A DNA stretch of 45,564 nucleotides from Burkholderiaceae bacterium (GTDB lineage: Bacteria > Pseudomonadota > Gammaproteobacteria > Burkholderiales > Burkholderiaceae). Position 1 is the first letter of the stretch. Each line of letters begins with the position of its first letter. The stretch covers positions 1 through 45,564 of the forward strand of contig CANHPL010000017.1 in the NCBI GenBank assembly GCA_947462685.1, in the 5' to 3' direction. Position numbers and translations under genes: made by a program. Below the pieces are notes generated by a model. The model was given only the letters and a program-made list of their open reading frames with translations, ran no database searches and was not told the DNA's origin. Positions 24,932 to 32,381 of this stretch are shown piece after piece.

Positions 24932-25641
24932 TGTTGGAGATAAAAAACATTCAGGTAGCTTATGGTCCTGCAACGGCTTTGTGGGATGTATCTCTAAGTG
25001 TTCAGCCAGCGGAATTGGTTTGTGTTGTCGGACCTAACGCCGCGGGGAAAACGACTTTAATCAACGCAATTGCTGGACTCAATCCATTGATGGGTGGCAC
25101 GATGTATTTTAATGGCCAAGATATGGCCAAATTACCTGCACATCAATTTTGTGATGCTGGTATAGCATTAGTACCGGAAAGTCGCCGACTGTTTGTCGAA
25201 ATGAGTGTCCTAGAAAATTTAGAGTTGGGCAGTTATATTGCTCGAGCAAAAGCACAGCGTGCGCAAACTTTGGAAATGGTTCTTGAGCTATTTCCGATAC
25301 TCAAAGAAAAAATTAATCAAGTTTCTGGCGCCTTATCTGGGGGCCAACAACAAATGGTAGCAATTGGACGTGCTTTAATGGCAAAGCCCAAACTATTATT
25401 GTTGGATGAGCCATCATTAGGATTGGCGCCCTCTATCGTGATTGACATGTTTGCTGCAATAAAAAAAGTCAATCAGGAAGGTATTTCGGTATTATTAGTT
25501 GAACAAAATGTCAGTATGGCTTTGGAAATTGCAAGTAGAGGGTATGTGTTAGAAGAAGGGCGAGTGGTTGCAGAAGGCGTGGCTAATGAATTACTCAATA
25601 GCCCACAAATTCAGAAAGCTTATTTGGGAATCCACAGTTAA
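24931..25641 (+). CDS. ABC transporter ATP-binding protein (LivF type)
   Basis: This 236-residue cytoplasmic ATPase has Walker A GPNAAGKTT (about residues 34-42), VPESRRLFVEMSVLENLELG, a canonical signature LSGGQQQMVAIGRAL, Walker B LLLLDEPS and the LivF-typical VEQN in place of the H-loop His. It forms the second nucleotide-binding subunit with the ATPase half of the upstream fusion. Because the fused half has a degenerate signature and this one a good signature, the two ATP sites may be unequal. The ATG overlaps the previous TAA by one base. Confidence 0.92.
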   Translation: MLEIKNIQVAYGPATALWDVSLSVQPAELVCVVGPNAAGKTTLINAIAGLNPLMGGTMYFNGQDMAKLPAHQFCDAGIALVPESRRLFVEMSVLENLELGSYIARAKAQRAQTLEMVLELFPILKEKINQVSGALSGGQQQMVAIGRALMAKPKLLLLDEPSLGLAPSIVIDMFAAIKKVNQEGISVLLVEQNVSMALEIASRGYVLEEGRVVAEGVANELLNSPQIQKAYLGIHS

Positions 25642-25663
25642 TTATTTTTTTAAGGAGATAAAA

Positions 25664-25966
25664 ATGATTTTTATGTTTCAGATGTTAGACAAACCGGATG
25701 CTTATGCTCTTCGTGATGAATTAAGACCGATTCATAAAGCCTACTTAGCTACTAAGGCCGACGACATGGCTTTTGCTGGTCCTTTGAAGAACGATGACAA
25801 TACGAAAATGATCGGAACTTTACTGGGAATTGATTTTCCTAATCGAGAGGCTGCTGCTGCCTGGATTAAAGATGAACCATTTACTAAAAATGGCGTTTAT
25901 GCCAGTATGCAAATTTATCCTTTTGAAAACCTTTGGGCGCAAAAAAAAGGGTTTCCTGGCAATTAA
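25664..25966 (+). CDS. YciI-like small protein
   Basis: This 100-residue protein has the ferredoxin-like YciI/muconolactone-isomerase-like pattern: FMFQMLDKPDAYALRDELRPIHKAYL near the start, GPLKND, and FPNREAAAAWIKDEPFTKNGVY. AAGGAG lies 6 bases before the ATG at 25664, and this decides the start; a longer frame runs back into livF. YciI members include dehydrochlorinases and ring-cleavage-pathway enzymes, mostly with a catalytic His-Asp pair. The His in RPIHKAY and the Asp in KDEPF are present. It lies within the ring-cleavage cluster, so an isomerase or lactone-handling role is plausible but unproven. Confidence 0.75.
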   Translation: MIFMFQMLDKPDAYALRDELRPIHKAYLATKADDMAFAGPLKNDDNTKMIGTLLGIDFPNREAAAAWIKDEPFTKNGVYASMQIYPFENLWAQKKGFPGN

Positions 25967-26023
25967 ATGAAGTGTGGTTCAATCAATAAAACATGAATAA
26001 CTTGATCATCAAGGAGACATAAA

Positions 26024-27142
26024 ATGAAACATCAATTGAAATGCATTAATCAGCTTTGTAATTGTTCTACTTTAGCAATTGCACAGGATGATCAATTAGA
26101 AACTTCTTCACGCCGTTCGTTTTTAAAGACAACAGGAGCTATGACGGCTCTTGGACTCGCCGGTGGGATGTCAATGACTAATGTGCATGCCACTGGAACA
26201 GGCATTATTGATACGCATCACCATTTTTATTCTCCAAGTTATATGAAGGCTTGGGTTGATTATGAAGTTTCTAAGGGACTACCTCATTTCCCAACGCAGC
26301 TTGCTTGGACACCGGAAGGTGCTGTGGCGGCTATGGATCAGGCGGGTGTACAAAAAGCAATTTTGTCTTTAGCCTCAACTCCAGGTGTGTGGTTTGATTT
26401 TGATTTGCCAAAGATTCAAGGTATTGTTCGCGAAGTCAACGATTTTGGCGCGCAAATGATGAAAAAGTTTCCTGGTCGATTTGGGTTATTTGCAGCAGTC
26501 AATATGATTGATGTAGAAAGTTCCCTAAAAGAGATTGCTTATGCCTTTGATGTCTTGGGAGCAGATGGTGTCGGTATACAAACCAACTATGGGGATAAAT
26601 GGCCTGGACATCCTTCATTTGCACCGATTTTTGAAGAACTGAATCGTCGTAAAGCAGTTGTTTACTTTCATCCATTAGTGGCCACTTGTTGCGCAAGGTT
26701 AAATACGGGTACTTATGGCTCAGTTATTGAAGTGCCTCACGATACTACGCGCGCTGTGACTAACTTATTACTCAGTGGTTCTTTTCTGAAATTTAGAAAT
26801 ATTCGCTGGTTGTTTTCGCACGCGGGGGGAACAATTCCAATGCTTGCTGGACGAATCAATTACTTCCATGGAAATAAACCCAATACAGCAACTTTTGCCC
26901 CCAATGGCATCGAAGCTGAATTGCAGCGCTTGTATTACGATACTGCCAACGCAACGCATCCCTCTAGTATGGCGGCCTTATTAAAATTAGTGCCACCTAC
27001 CCAAGTGACCTATGGTAGCGACTATCCATATGTGCCCATGAATACTCAAGTGAAGTCTCTTGAAAATCAAGGTCTTAGCTTGGATGTGGTGGAGCGTATT
27101 AAATATCTTAATGCGCAAGCATTATTATCTAAAGTTCGTTAA
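26024..27142 (+). CDS. Amidohydrolase-2 family protein with Tat signal
   Basis: This 372-residue protein carries a canonical twin-arginine motif SRRSFLK (Arg30, Arg31), a weakly hydrophobic stretch (residues 36-50) and a likely cleavage site after VHA (residue 56). It is predicted to be exported folded. The n-region is unusually long and holds three Cys. The mature domain is the metal-dependent TIM barrel of the ACMSD/resorcylate decarboxylase group: IIDTHHHFYSP (His65/His67 metal pair), YFHPL, FSHAGG and GSDYPY. Family members are decarboxylases or lactone hydrolases acting on aromatic acids. AAGGAGACATAAA before the ATG supports the full n-region. Confidence 0.8.
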   Translation: MKHQLKCINQLCNCSTLAIAQDDQLETSSRRSFLKTTGAMTALGLAGGMSMTNVHATGTGIIDTHHHFYSPSYMKAWVDYEVSKGLPHFPTQLAWTPEGAVAAMDQAGVQKAILSLASTPGVWFDFDLPKIQGIVREVNDFGAQMMKKFPGRFGLFAAVNMIDVESSLKEIAYAFDVLGADGVGIQTNYGDKWPGHPSFAPIFEELNRRKAVVYFHPLVATCCARLNTGTYGSVIEVPHDTTRAVTNLLLSGSFLKFRNIRWLFSHAGGTIPMLAGRINYFHGNKPNTATFAPNGIEAELQRLYYDTANATHPSSMAALLKLVPPTQVTYGSDYPYVPMNTQVKSLENQGLSLDVVERIKYLNAQALLSKVR

Positions 27143-27177
27143 TTTAATTTAGTAGTTTATTTTTTAAAGGAAATGCA

Positions 27178-28035
27178 ATGAGATTGTTACGTTTTAAAAC
27201 ACCAGATGGACATCCTGCTCTTGGCGCTCGTATCGGCGATGAGGTAATCAATTTAACTGAACTAGGATGTCCTGGTACTTTGGATGAATTATTACGTCAC
27301 GGAGCTGCTGGAATGGCATCTGCGGAAGCTGCGATTAAAAAATCGACTAAGCGGATTCCTTTATCAAGCGTGCAACTCATGCCACCACTGCATCATCCGC
27401 ATAAAGCATTTGCAATTGGCCTGAATTATGTTGATCATGCCCATGAAGGTAACTTCACACCGCCTACACAGCCCGTTCTGTTCCATCGTTTTCCAACATC
27501 TTGGGTTGCTCATGGAGTAGCGATTGAGCGTCCAAAGGTCTCCCCTGAGTTCGATTATGAAGGTGAAATCGTCGCTATTATTGGTAAACCAGGTAAATAT
27601 ATTACTAAAGAGAAAGCTTTGGATCACGTTGCTGGCTATAGTATTTTTAATGATGGTTCAATTCGTGATTACCAATTTAAGTCAAGTCAATGGATGTGGG
27701 GTAAGAACTTCGATCGTAGTGGCGGTTTCGGTCCTGAGTTTGTGACAGCCGATGAAGTTCCAGCTGGAATGGTTGGCATGAATATTGAAACTCGATTGAA
27801 TGGCCAAGTGATGCAAAAAGCTAATACGAAAGATATGATTTTTGATGTTGCAACTTTAGTTGTTGCTTGTTCAGAAGGTATGGAGTTACACCCTGGCGAC
27901 ATGATTATCACTGGTACCCCATCGGGTGTTGGTTTTGCACGTAAACCGCCAGTATTTATGAAGGCTGGCGATGTTTGTGAAGTGGTTGTTGAAGGATTGG
28001 GAACTTTAAGCAATCCAATTATCGACGAAGCTTAA
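27178..28035 (+). CDS. FAH-family hydrolase (copy 1)
   Basis: This 285-residue fumarylacetoacetate-hydrolase-fold enzyme has FAIGLNYVDHAHEG, the metal-binding FDYEGEIVAIIG (two Glu), GYSIFNDGSIRDYQ with the ligand Asp, GKNFDRSGGFGPEFVT and GDMIITGTPSGVGFARKPP. The family cleaves carbon-carbon bonds of acylpyruvates or decarboxylates or hydrates related acids. It is a candidate fumarylpyruvate hydrolase for the gentisate pathway, or a meta-cleavage product hydrolase for its own cluster. AAAGGAAATGCA precedes the ATG. It is paralogous to the next gene, from which it is separated by a terminator. Confidence 0.88.
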   Translation: MRLLRFKTPDGHPALGARIGDEVINLTELGCPGTLDELLRHGAAGMASAEAAIKKSTKRIPLSSVQLMPPLHHPHKAFAIGLNYVDHAHEGNFTPPTQPVLFHRFPTSWVAHGVAIERPKVSPEFDYEGEIVAIIGKPGKYITKEKALDHVAGYSIFNDGSIRDYQFKSSQWMWGKNFDRSGGFGPEFVTADEVPAGMVGMNIETRLNGQVMQKANTKDMIFDVATLVVACSEGMELHPGDMIITGTPSGVGFARKPPVFMKAGDVCEVVVEGLGTLSNPIIDEA

Positions 28036-28048
28036 TATATTAACCCTG

Positions 28049-28070
28049 GCCCCTTTCTGGGGCTTTTTTT
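28049..28070 (+). terminator. Intrinsic terminator between the two FAH genes
   Basis: GCCCC and GGGGC pair around TTTCT, followed by seven T. Only 10 bases separate the T-tract from the next start codon, so it ends the Liv/ring-cleavage transcript while leaving no room for a promoter for copy 2. Confidence 0.9.
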
Positions 28071-28080
28071 GTAGAAGATT

Positions 28081-28950
28081 ATGAGAATATTTACGTTTGA
28101 AAAAGCTGGAAAACCTTGCATTGGACTTTTAAGAACCCCTGATGCGCAAGAATATATTGATTTAGAAATCGCTGGATACAAATATTGCCATGATATGGTT
28201 GCTTTACTTGGTCAGGCTGACTGGAAAGATAGTTTAGATGCTATCTTGAAAAAAGAGCCTTCAAATGCTATTAAGCAGATGGCAGGCGTCAAGTTTTTAC
28301 CACTGGTAACCCATCCAGGCAAAATTATTTGCGTAGGCCTAAACTATGCTGATCATGCTAAAGAAGGTGGTCATGCTACCCCAGAGCATCCAAGTTTCTT
28401 TTTAAGAGTCAATTCTTCTCAAGTAGCGCATCAGCAACCGATGCGCGTTCCTAAAGCATCTGCAAAATTAGATTATGAAGCAGAGCTTGCTGTGGTGATT
28501 GGTTCAAAAGCGCGTCATTTAACCTTAGATAATGCCTTGGAATGTGTGGCAGGTTATTCTTGCTACAACGATGGTTCAGTGCGTGATTATCAACGTAAAG
28601 GGACTCAGTGGACATTAGGTAAAAACTTTGATGCAACAGGTGGTTTTGGCCCTTGGCTAGTCACTAAAGATGAACTTCCTCCTGGTGGCGATGGTTTACG
28701 GATTCAGGCGCGTTTAAACGGTCAAGTGCTTCAAGATGGTAATACATCGAACTTCTTATTTGATGTAAAGACTGTTCTCAAAATCGTTTCTGAGTGCATG
28801 ACTTTAGAGCCTGGAGATGTCATTATTACTGGAACTCCAGCTGGAGTAGGTTACGCAAGAACACCACCAATTTTCATGAAAGCTGGCGATGTATGTGAAA
28901 TTGAAATTGAAAAAATTGGTGTGTTACTCAATACCATGACTAATGAATAA
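28081..28950 (+). CDS. FAH-family hydrolase (copy 2)
   Basis: This 289-residue paralogue of the preceding gene has CVGLNYADHAKEG, LDYEAELAVVIG (metal Glu pair), GYSCYNDGSVRDYQ (ligand Asp), GKNFDATGGFGPWLVT and GDVIITGTPAGVGYARTPP. The shared segments are extensive, but differences such as HPSFFLRV in place of QPVLFHRF near the active-site entrance suggest diverged substrates. Together the two copies can supply the hydrolase step missing from the gentisate operon and one for the ring-cleavage cluster. Which does which is not decidable from sequence. GAAG is the only ribosome-site-like element. Any transcription must come through the upstream terminator or from within copy 1. Confidence 0.88.
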   Translation: MRIFTFEKAGKPCIGLLRTPDAQEYIDLEIAGYKYCHDMVALLGQADWKDSLDAILKKEPSNAIKQMAGVKFLPLVTHPGKIICVGLNYADHAKEGGHATPEHPSFFLRVNSSQVAHQQPMRVPKASAKLDYEAELAVVIGSKARHLTLDNALECVAGYSCYNDGSVRDYQRKGTQWTLGKNFDATGGFGPWLVTKDELPPGGDGLRIQARLNGQVLQDGNTSNFLFDVKTVLKIVSECMTLEPGDVIITGTPAGVGYARTPPIFMKAGDVCEIEIEKIGVLLNTMTNE

Positions 28951-28968
28951 TCAATTGAATGATTGCAT

Positions 28969-29001
28969 AAAAAGCCCCATCCACAAGATGTGGCTTTTTT
29001 T
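28969..29001 (+). terminator. Intrinsic terminator after FAH copy 2
   Basis: A 13-bp stem with one mismatch (28969-28981 with 28987-28999) closes a five-base loop; seven T end the structure. It lies 18 bases after the stop codon and 20 bases before the next start. Confidence 0.85.
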
Positions 29002-29020
29002 AACCCAGGAACTTTAAGCC

Positions 29021-29704
29021 ATGTATAGAGTTATAGCCTTTGACGCTTTTGGAACCATCTTTGATGTGTATTCCATGGCTCAATTGGCAGAAGAGATCTA
29101 TCCAGGGAGTGGTCAGGCAATCTCGGTGATGTGGCGTGATCGACAAATTGAATATACAAGACTAGTGAGTATGGCGGATCCAAGTCAAGAGGGTTCAAGC
29201 TATTACACTTCTTTTTGGGATTTAACCATCAAGGCGTTACAGTACACCTGTGCTCGTCTCAATCTGGAGATGACTGAAGAGATTCAAGGGCGCTTTATGA
29301 ATCAATATGCACAATTGGATATCTTTCCAGATGTGATTCCAGTTTTAAAAGAGTTGCAACATCAAGGTATGCATACATCTATCCTCTCGAATGGCAGTCA
29401 AGAGATGTTAAAAACGGTTGTTGATCATCAACAATTGAGCCCTTATTTTGAAAAACTGATTTCAGTAGATGATGCTCGGCATTTTAAAGTCATGCCACAA
29501 ACCTATCAGTTGATCTTAGATCAATTTTCTTGTCAAAAGAAGGATGTACTGTTTATCTCATGTAATGCTTGGGATATTGTTGGAGCAGCTTGGTTTGGTT
29601 TACCAACTTATTGGGTAAACCGTTTCAAGTTGCCCTTTGAAACCATTGGTTTGCCACCCACTTACCAAGCATCTAGTCTCATTGATTTACCCGCTTATCT
29701 ATAA
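29021..29704 (+). CDS. L-2-haloacid dehalogenase (HAD type II)
   Basis: This 227-residue HAD hydrolase contains the full haloacid-dehalogenase set: nucleophile Asp8 in FDAFGT with Thr12, Arg39 in MWRDRQIEY (halide-binding Arg), Ser123-Asn124 in ILSNGS, Lys156, Tyr162 and Ser180-Asn182-Asp185 in FISCNAWDIVGA. Known enzymes turn L-2-haloacids into D-2-hydroxyacids with hydrolysis through an aspartyl ester. The WRxxQ-EY and SCNAWD motifs separate it from phosphatase-type HADs. The Cys in SCNAWD replaces the usual second Ser. It starts a five-gene plus-strand run with glutathione transferases. No room for a promoter is left between the preceding terminator and the ATG. Confidence 0.85.
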   Translation: MYRVIAFDAFGTIFDVYSMAQLAEEIYPGSGQAISVMWRDRQIEYTRLVSMADPSQEGSSYYTSFWDLTIKALQYTCARLNLEMTEEIQGRFMNQYAQLDIFPDVIPVLKELQHQGMHTSILSNGSQEMLKTVVDHQQLSPYFEKLISVDDARHFKVMPQTYQLILDQFSCQKKDVLFISCNAWDIVGAAWFGLPTYWVNRFKLPFETIGLPPTYQASSLIDLPAYL

Positions 29705-29726
29705 TTTTAATGAATGAAAGGTTTTT

Positions 29727-30413
29727 ATGATTAAGTTTTTCTATCACCCATCACCTAACCCCCTCAAAGTAGCTCTTTTTTTAGAGGAATCGCAACTGCC
29801 TTATGAATTGGTTCCTGTGGATACACGCAAAGGTGAACAGCATGACCCTGGATTTTTGAGCATCAATCCGAATGGTAAAACGCCAGCCATTCTTGATGGC
29901 AGTATTCCAGTATTTGATAGTAATGCAATTTTGATATACCTAGCGGCCAAGCATGATGTGTTTTACCCCATACAGGATGACTTACACAAAGCCCAAATAG
30001 ATTCATGGCTCATGTTTGTTGCTTCTGGTATTGGACCGTATTGTGGTCAGGCAGTACATTTTAAGAAATTTGCTCCAGAACCTAAAGAGTATGCAGTCAA
30101 CCGTTATGAGTTTGAGGCTTGGCGCCATTGGAATATTATTGAAGCCCATTTGACTGGCAAACAATGGATGATTGCTGAACAATATAGTGTTGTTGACATG
30201 TCGGTTTGGGGCTGGGCGCGGATGATTCCATTTATTTTAGGCGACGATGCTTGGGAAAAGTTGCCCAATATCAAGCGTTGGCTTGATGTCATCAATGCAC
30301 GTCCCGCAGCGCAACGCGCTGAGGCTTTAAAGGCACAGTTTGATTTTAAAATGACAGTAGATGCAGATGCTTTAAGGCACTTATTCCCTGCGAATGCTAA
30401 ATTAGGGTTATAG
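29727..30413 (+). CDS. Glutathione S-transferase family protein (Nu-class-like)
   Basis: This 228-residue protein has a thioredoxin-fold N-terminus (IKFFYHPSPNPLKVALFLEES), NPNGKTPAILDG with the cis-Pro, and FDSNAILIYLAAKH contacting glutathione. The alpha-helical C-domain holds SGIGPYCGQAVHFKKFAP and YSVVDMSVWGWAR. The GP-GQ-HF-APE pattern matches YghU/YfcG-like enzymes that reduce disulphides or organic peroxides with glutathione. It lies 22 bases after the dehalogenase, which could mean detoxification of halogenated or peroxide compounds. Substrate unknown. Confidence 0.85.
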   Translation: MIKFFYHPSPNPLKVALFLEESQLPYELVPVDTRKGEQHDPGFLSINPNGKTPAILDGSIPVFDSNAILIYLAAKHDVFYPIQDDLHKAQIDSWLMFVASGIGPYCGQAVHFKKFAPEPKEYAVNRYEFEAWRHWNIIEAHLTGKQWMIAEQYSVVDMSVWGWARMIPFILGDDAWEKLPNIKRWLDVINARPAAQRAEALKAQFDFKMTVDADALRHLFPANAKLGL

Positions 30414-30448
30414 TTTTTTGATTCAGTTGAACACGAAATGGAAAAGAA

Positions 30449-31180
30449 ATGAACAATAAAAAAATCGAATCACCAGCAATACAAGTATATTCTTGGGCTA
30501 CGCCAAACGGCCATAAGGTCCATATTATGCTTGAAGAGTGTGGCTTCAAATTAGGTAAAGATTGGGAAGCACACCCTGTCGATATTGGTAACGGTGACCA
30601 GTTTAAGCCTGAGTTTTTAAGTATTAGTCCGAACAATCGGATTCCAGCTCTAGTGGATATGAATGGACCTGATGGGAAGCCGATTAGTGTGTTTGAATCT
30701 GGCGCCATTCTTTTATATTTGGCATCTAAGACTGGTAAATTTTTACCTAAAAGTACCACGGATAAATTTAAAGTCTTGGAATGGCTAATGTTTCAAATGG
30801 GTGGAGTTGGTCCGATGCTTGGACAAACCCATCATTTTCGTATTTATGCACCTGAGAAAGTTGAATACGCCATTAATCGTTATACCAAAGAAGCGAATCG
30901 TTTATATGGTGTGATGGATCGTCAGTTAGCGAAAAATAAATATATTGCAGGTAAGGCATATTCCATTGCGGACATCGCTATTTTCCCGTGGTTACGGAGT
31001 TGGAAAAATCAAGGTGTTGAGATGGCTGAATATCCACATGTGCAAGCTTGGTTTCAGGAAATTGAGCAACGCCCTGCAGTTAAGCGCGGGGTAGAGGTTT
31101 TGTTGAATTTACGTAAACCCGCACATGATGACAAAGCTAATGAAATTCTCTTTGGCTTTAAACCAAAAGATAAGAAGTAA
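30449..31180 (+). CDS. Glutathione S-transferase family protein (YfcG-like)
   Basis: This 243-residue protein is a diverged paralogue of the preceding one: IQVYSWATPNGHKVHIMLEECG, SPNNRIPALVD, FESGAILLYLASKTG, GGVGPMLGQTHHFRIYAPEKVEYAINRY and YSIADIAIFPWLRSW. The ATPNGHKV and GQTHHFR segments are closest to E. coli YfcG, a glutathione-dependent disulphide-bond oxidoreductase. It is longer at both ends than its neighbour, with a Lys-rich tail. GAAAAG precedes the ATG. A hairpin follows the stop. Confidence 0.87.
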   Translation: MNNKKIESPAIQVYSWATPNGHKVHIMLEECGFKLGKDWEAHPVDIGNGDQFKPEFLSISPNNRIPALVDMNGPDGKPISVFESGAILLYLASKTGKFLPKSTTDKFKVLEWLMFQMGGVGPMLGQTHHFRIYAPEKVEYAINRYTKEANRLYGVMDRQLAKNKYIAGKAYSIADIAIFPWLRSWKNQGVEMAEYPHVQAWFQEIEQRPAVKRGVEVLLNLRKPAHDDKANEILFGFKPKDKK

Positions 31181-31190
31181 TTCAATCGAA

Positions 31191-31212
31191 CCCAACCTAA
31201 AAATAGGTTGGG
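31191..31212. other. Perfect 9-bp stem-loop upstream of the PatB/MalY gene
   Basis: CCCAACCTA and TAGGTTGGG pair around AAAA. There is no T-tract on either strand, so this is not a standard terminator. It lies 10 bases after the GST stop and ends 15 bases before the next ATG, close to where a ribosome site should be. It could be an mRNA processing or stability element, or affect initiation. Confidence 0.5.
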
Positions 31213-31227
31213 GATCGAAGCCTCAAA

Positions 31228-32364
31228 ATGAGACATCTATTTGATCAGGCCATTGATCGAGCGCATTCAGACTCAATTCGTTGGGATAAATATGGCTCCG
31301 ATGTAATCCCTTTGTGGGTTGCTGATATGGACTTCCAGTCCCCGGAGTGTGTGGTTCAGGCATTGCGTCGTCGCATTGATCATGGAGTTTATGGCTATAC
31401 CTATGCTACTCAGTCCTTAAAAGAAAGCATACAAGAGTACGTTAATAGAAGGTACAGCTGGCGGGTTGAAACTGCATGGATCCATTTTTTACCTAGTGTA
31501 GTGACGGCCCTACATTTAACAGTGCGTATGCTGACACAGGTGGGCGACCATGTATTGATTCCAGGACCTGCATACCATCACTTTCAGGATGCGGTGATAG
31601 GGGCAGGGCGCGATTACTCGATTTATAACATACGATTACAAGATGGTCGAGCCACTTTTTCTCTTTCACAATTAGAATCTTTAGTCAAGCCGAATACACG
31701 TCTATTGATGCTTTGCAACCCGCATAATCCAGGGGGTACCGTTTTTACCAAAGAGGAATTATCCACACTTGGGCAATTTGCCAAAGAACATCAACTCATC
31801 ATTTGTTCAGATGAAATTCATGCAGATTTAATTCTAGATGAAGCACTTCAACACATTCCTATGGGGAGTATTGGTGGGGGTATTGAAGACCGCAGTTTGT
31901 CCCTCATGTCTTTGAATAAAACATTTAATTTTCCGGGATTAGGATTAGCTTGGGTGATTTGTCCGAATCCGCAATTAAGTCAAGTACTACTTAAAGATTT
32001 GCACACCCTTATTCCGAATCCGAATTTACTGTCTTATATTGCCACGCAAGCCGCTATTGAACATGGGCAAGCATGGCATCAGGCATTGATCCAGTATTTA
32101 AGATCAAACCGAAATTATGTACAGCAACGTATTCATTCTGTTTCTGGATTATCGATGCATCATTTACAAGCAACTTATTTGGCTTGGATTGATGCCTCAA
32201 AACAATCATGGGACAATCCATTTGAGCAATTTTTAAAAGCTGGCGTAGCGTTGTCCCCAGGCTCACAATTTGGTGATTCTCAGTTTGTTCGTCTCAATTT
32301 TGGGACACAGCGCATGCTGCTTGAAAAAGCCCTCGATCGTATCGCGCTTGCATGTAATCAATAA
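31228..32364 (+). CDS. PatB/MalY-family PLP-dependent C-S lyase/aminotransferase
   Basis: This 378-residue fold-type I enzyme opens with DSIRWDKYGSDVIPLWVADMDF, the hallmark of the MalY/PatB group. It has VYGYTYATQSLKESI, LCNPHNPGGTVFTKEEL, CSDEIHADLI (Asp binding the PLP ring nitrogen) and SLNKTFNFPGL (PLP Lys). Members act as cystathionine beta-lyases or general cysteine-S-conjugate lyases. Placed after two glutathione transferases, a role in breaking cysteine S-conjugates derived from glutathione adducts is attractive but inferred. A methionine-biosynthesis lyase is the alternative. Confidence 0.88.
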   Translation: MRHLFDQAIDRAHSDSIRWDKYGSDVIPLWVADMDFQSPECVVQALRRRIDHGVYGYTYATQSLKESIQEYVNRRYSWRVETAWIHFLPSVVTALHLTVRMLTQVGDHVLIPGPAYHHFQDAVIGAGRDYSIYNIRLQDGRATFSLSQLESLVKPNTRLLMLCNPHNPGGTVFTKEELSTLGQFAKEHQLIICSDEIHADLILDEALQHIPMGSIGGGIEDRSLSLMSLNKTFNFPGLGLAWVICPNPQLSQVLLKDLHTLIPNPNLLSYIATQAAIEHGQAWHQALIQYLRSNRNYVQQRIHSVSGLSMHHLQATYLAWIDASKQSWDNPFEQFLKAGVALSPGSQFGDSQFVRLNFGTQRMLLEKALDRIALACNQ

Positions 32365-32381
32365 TTCGTTAAGATACCCCT

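Noticed and set aside
29727..31180. The two glutathione transferases as a recent tandem duplication
   Set aside because: They share only family motifs and differ in length and most positions, so if duplicated it was ancient.
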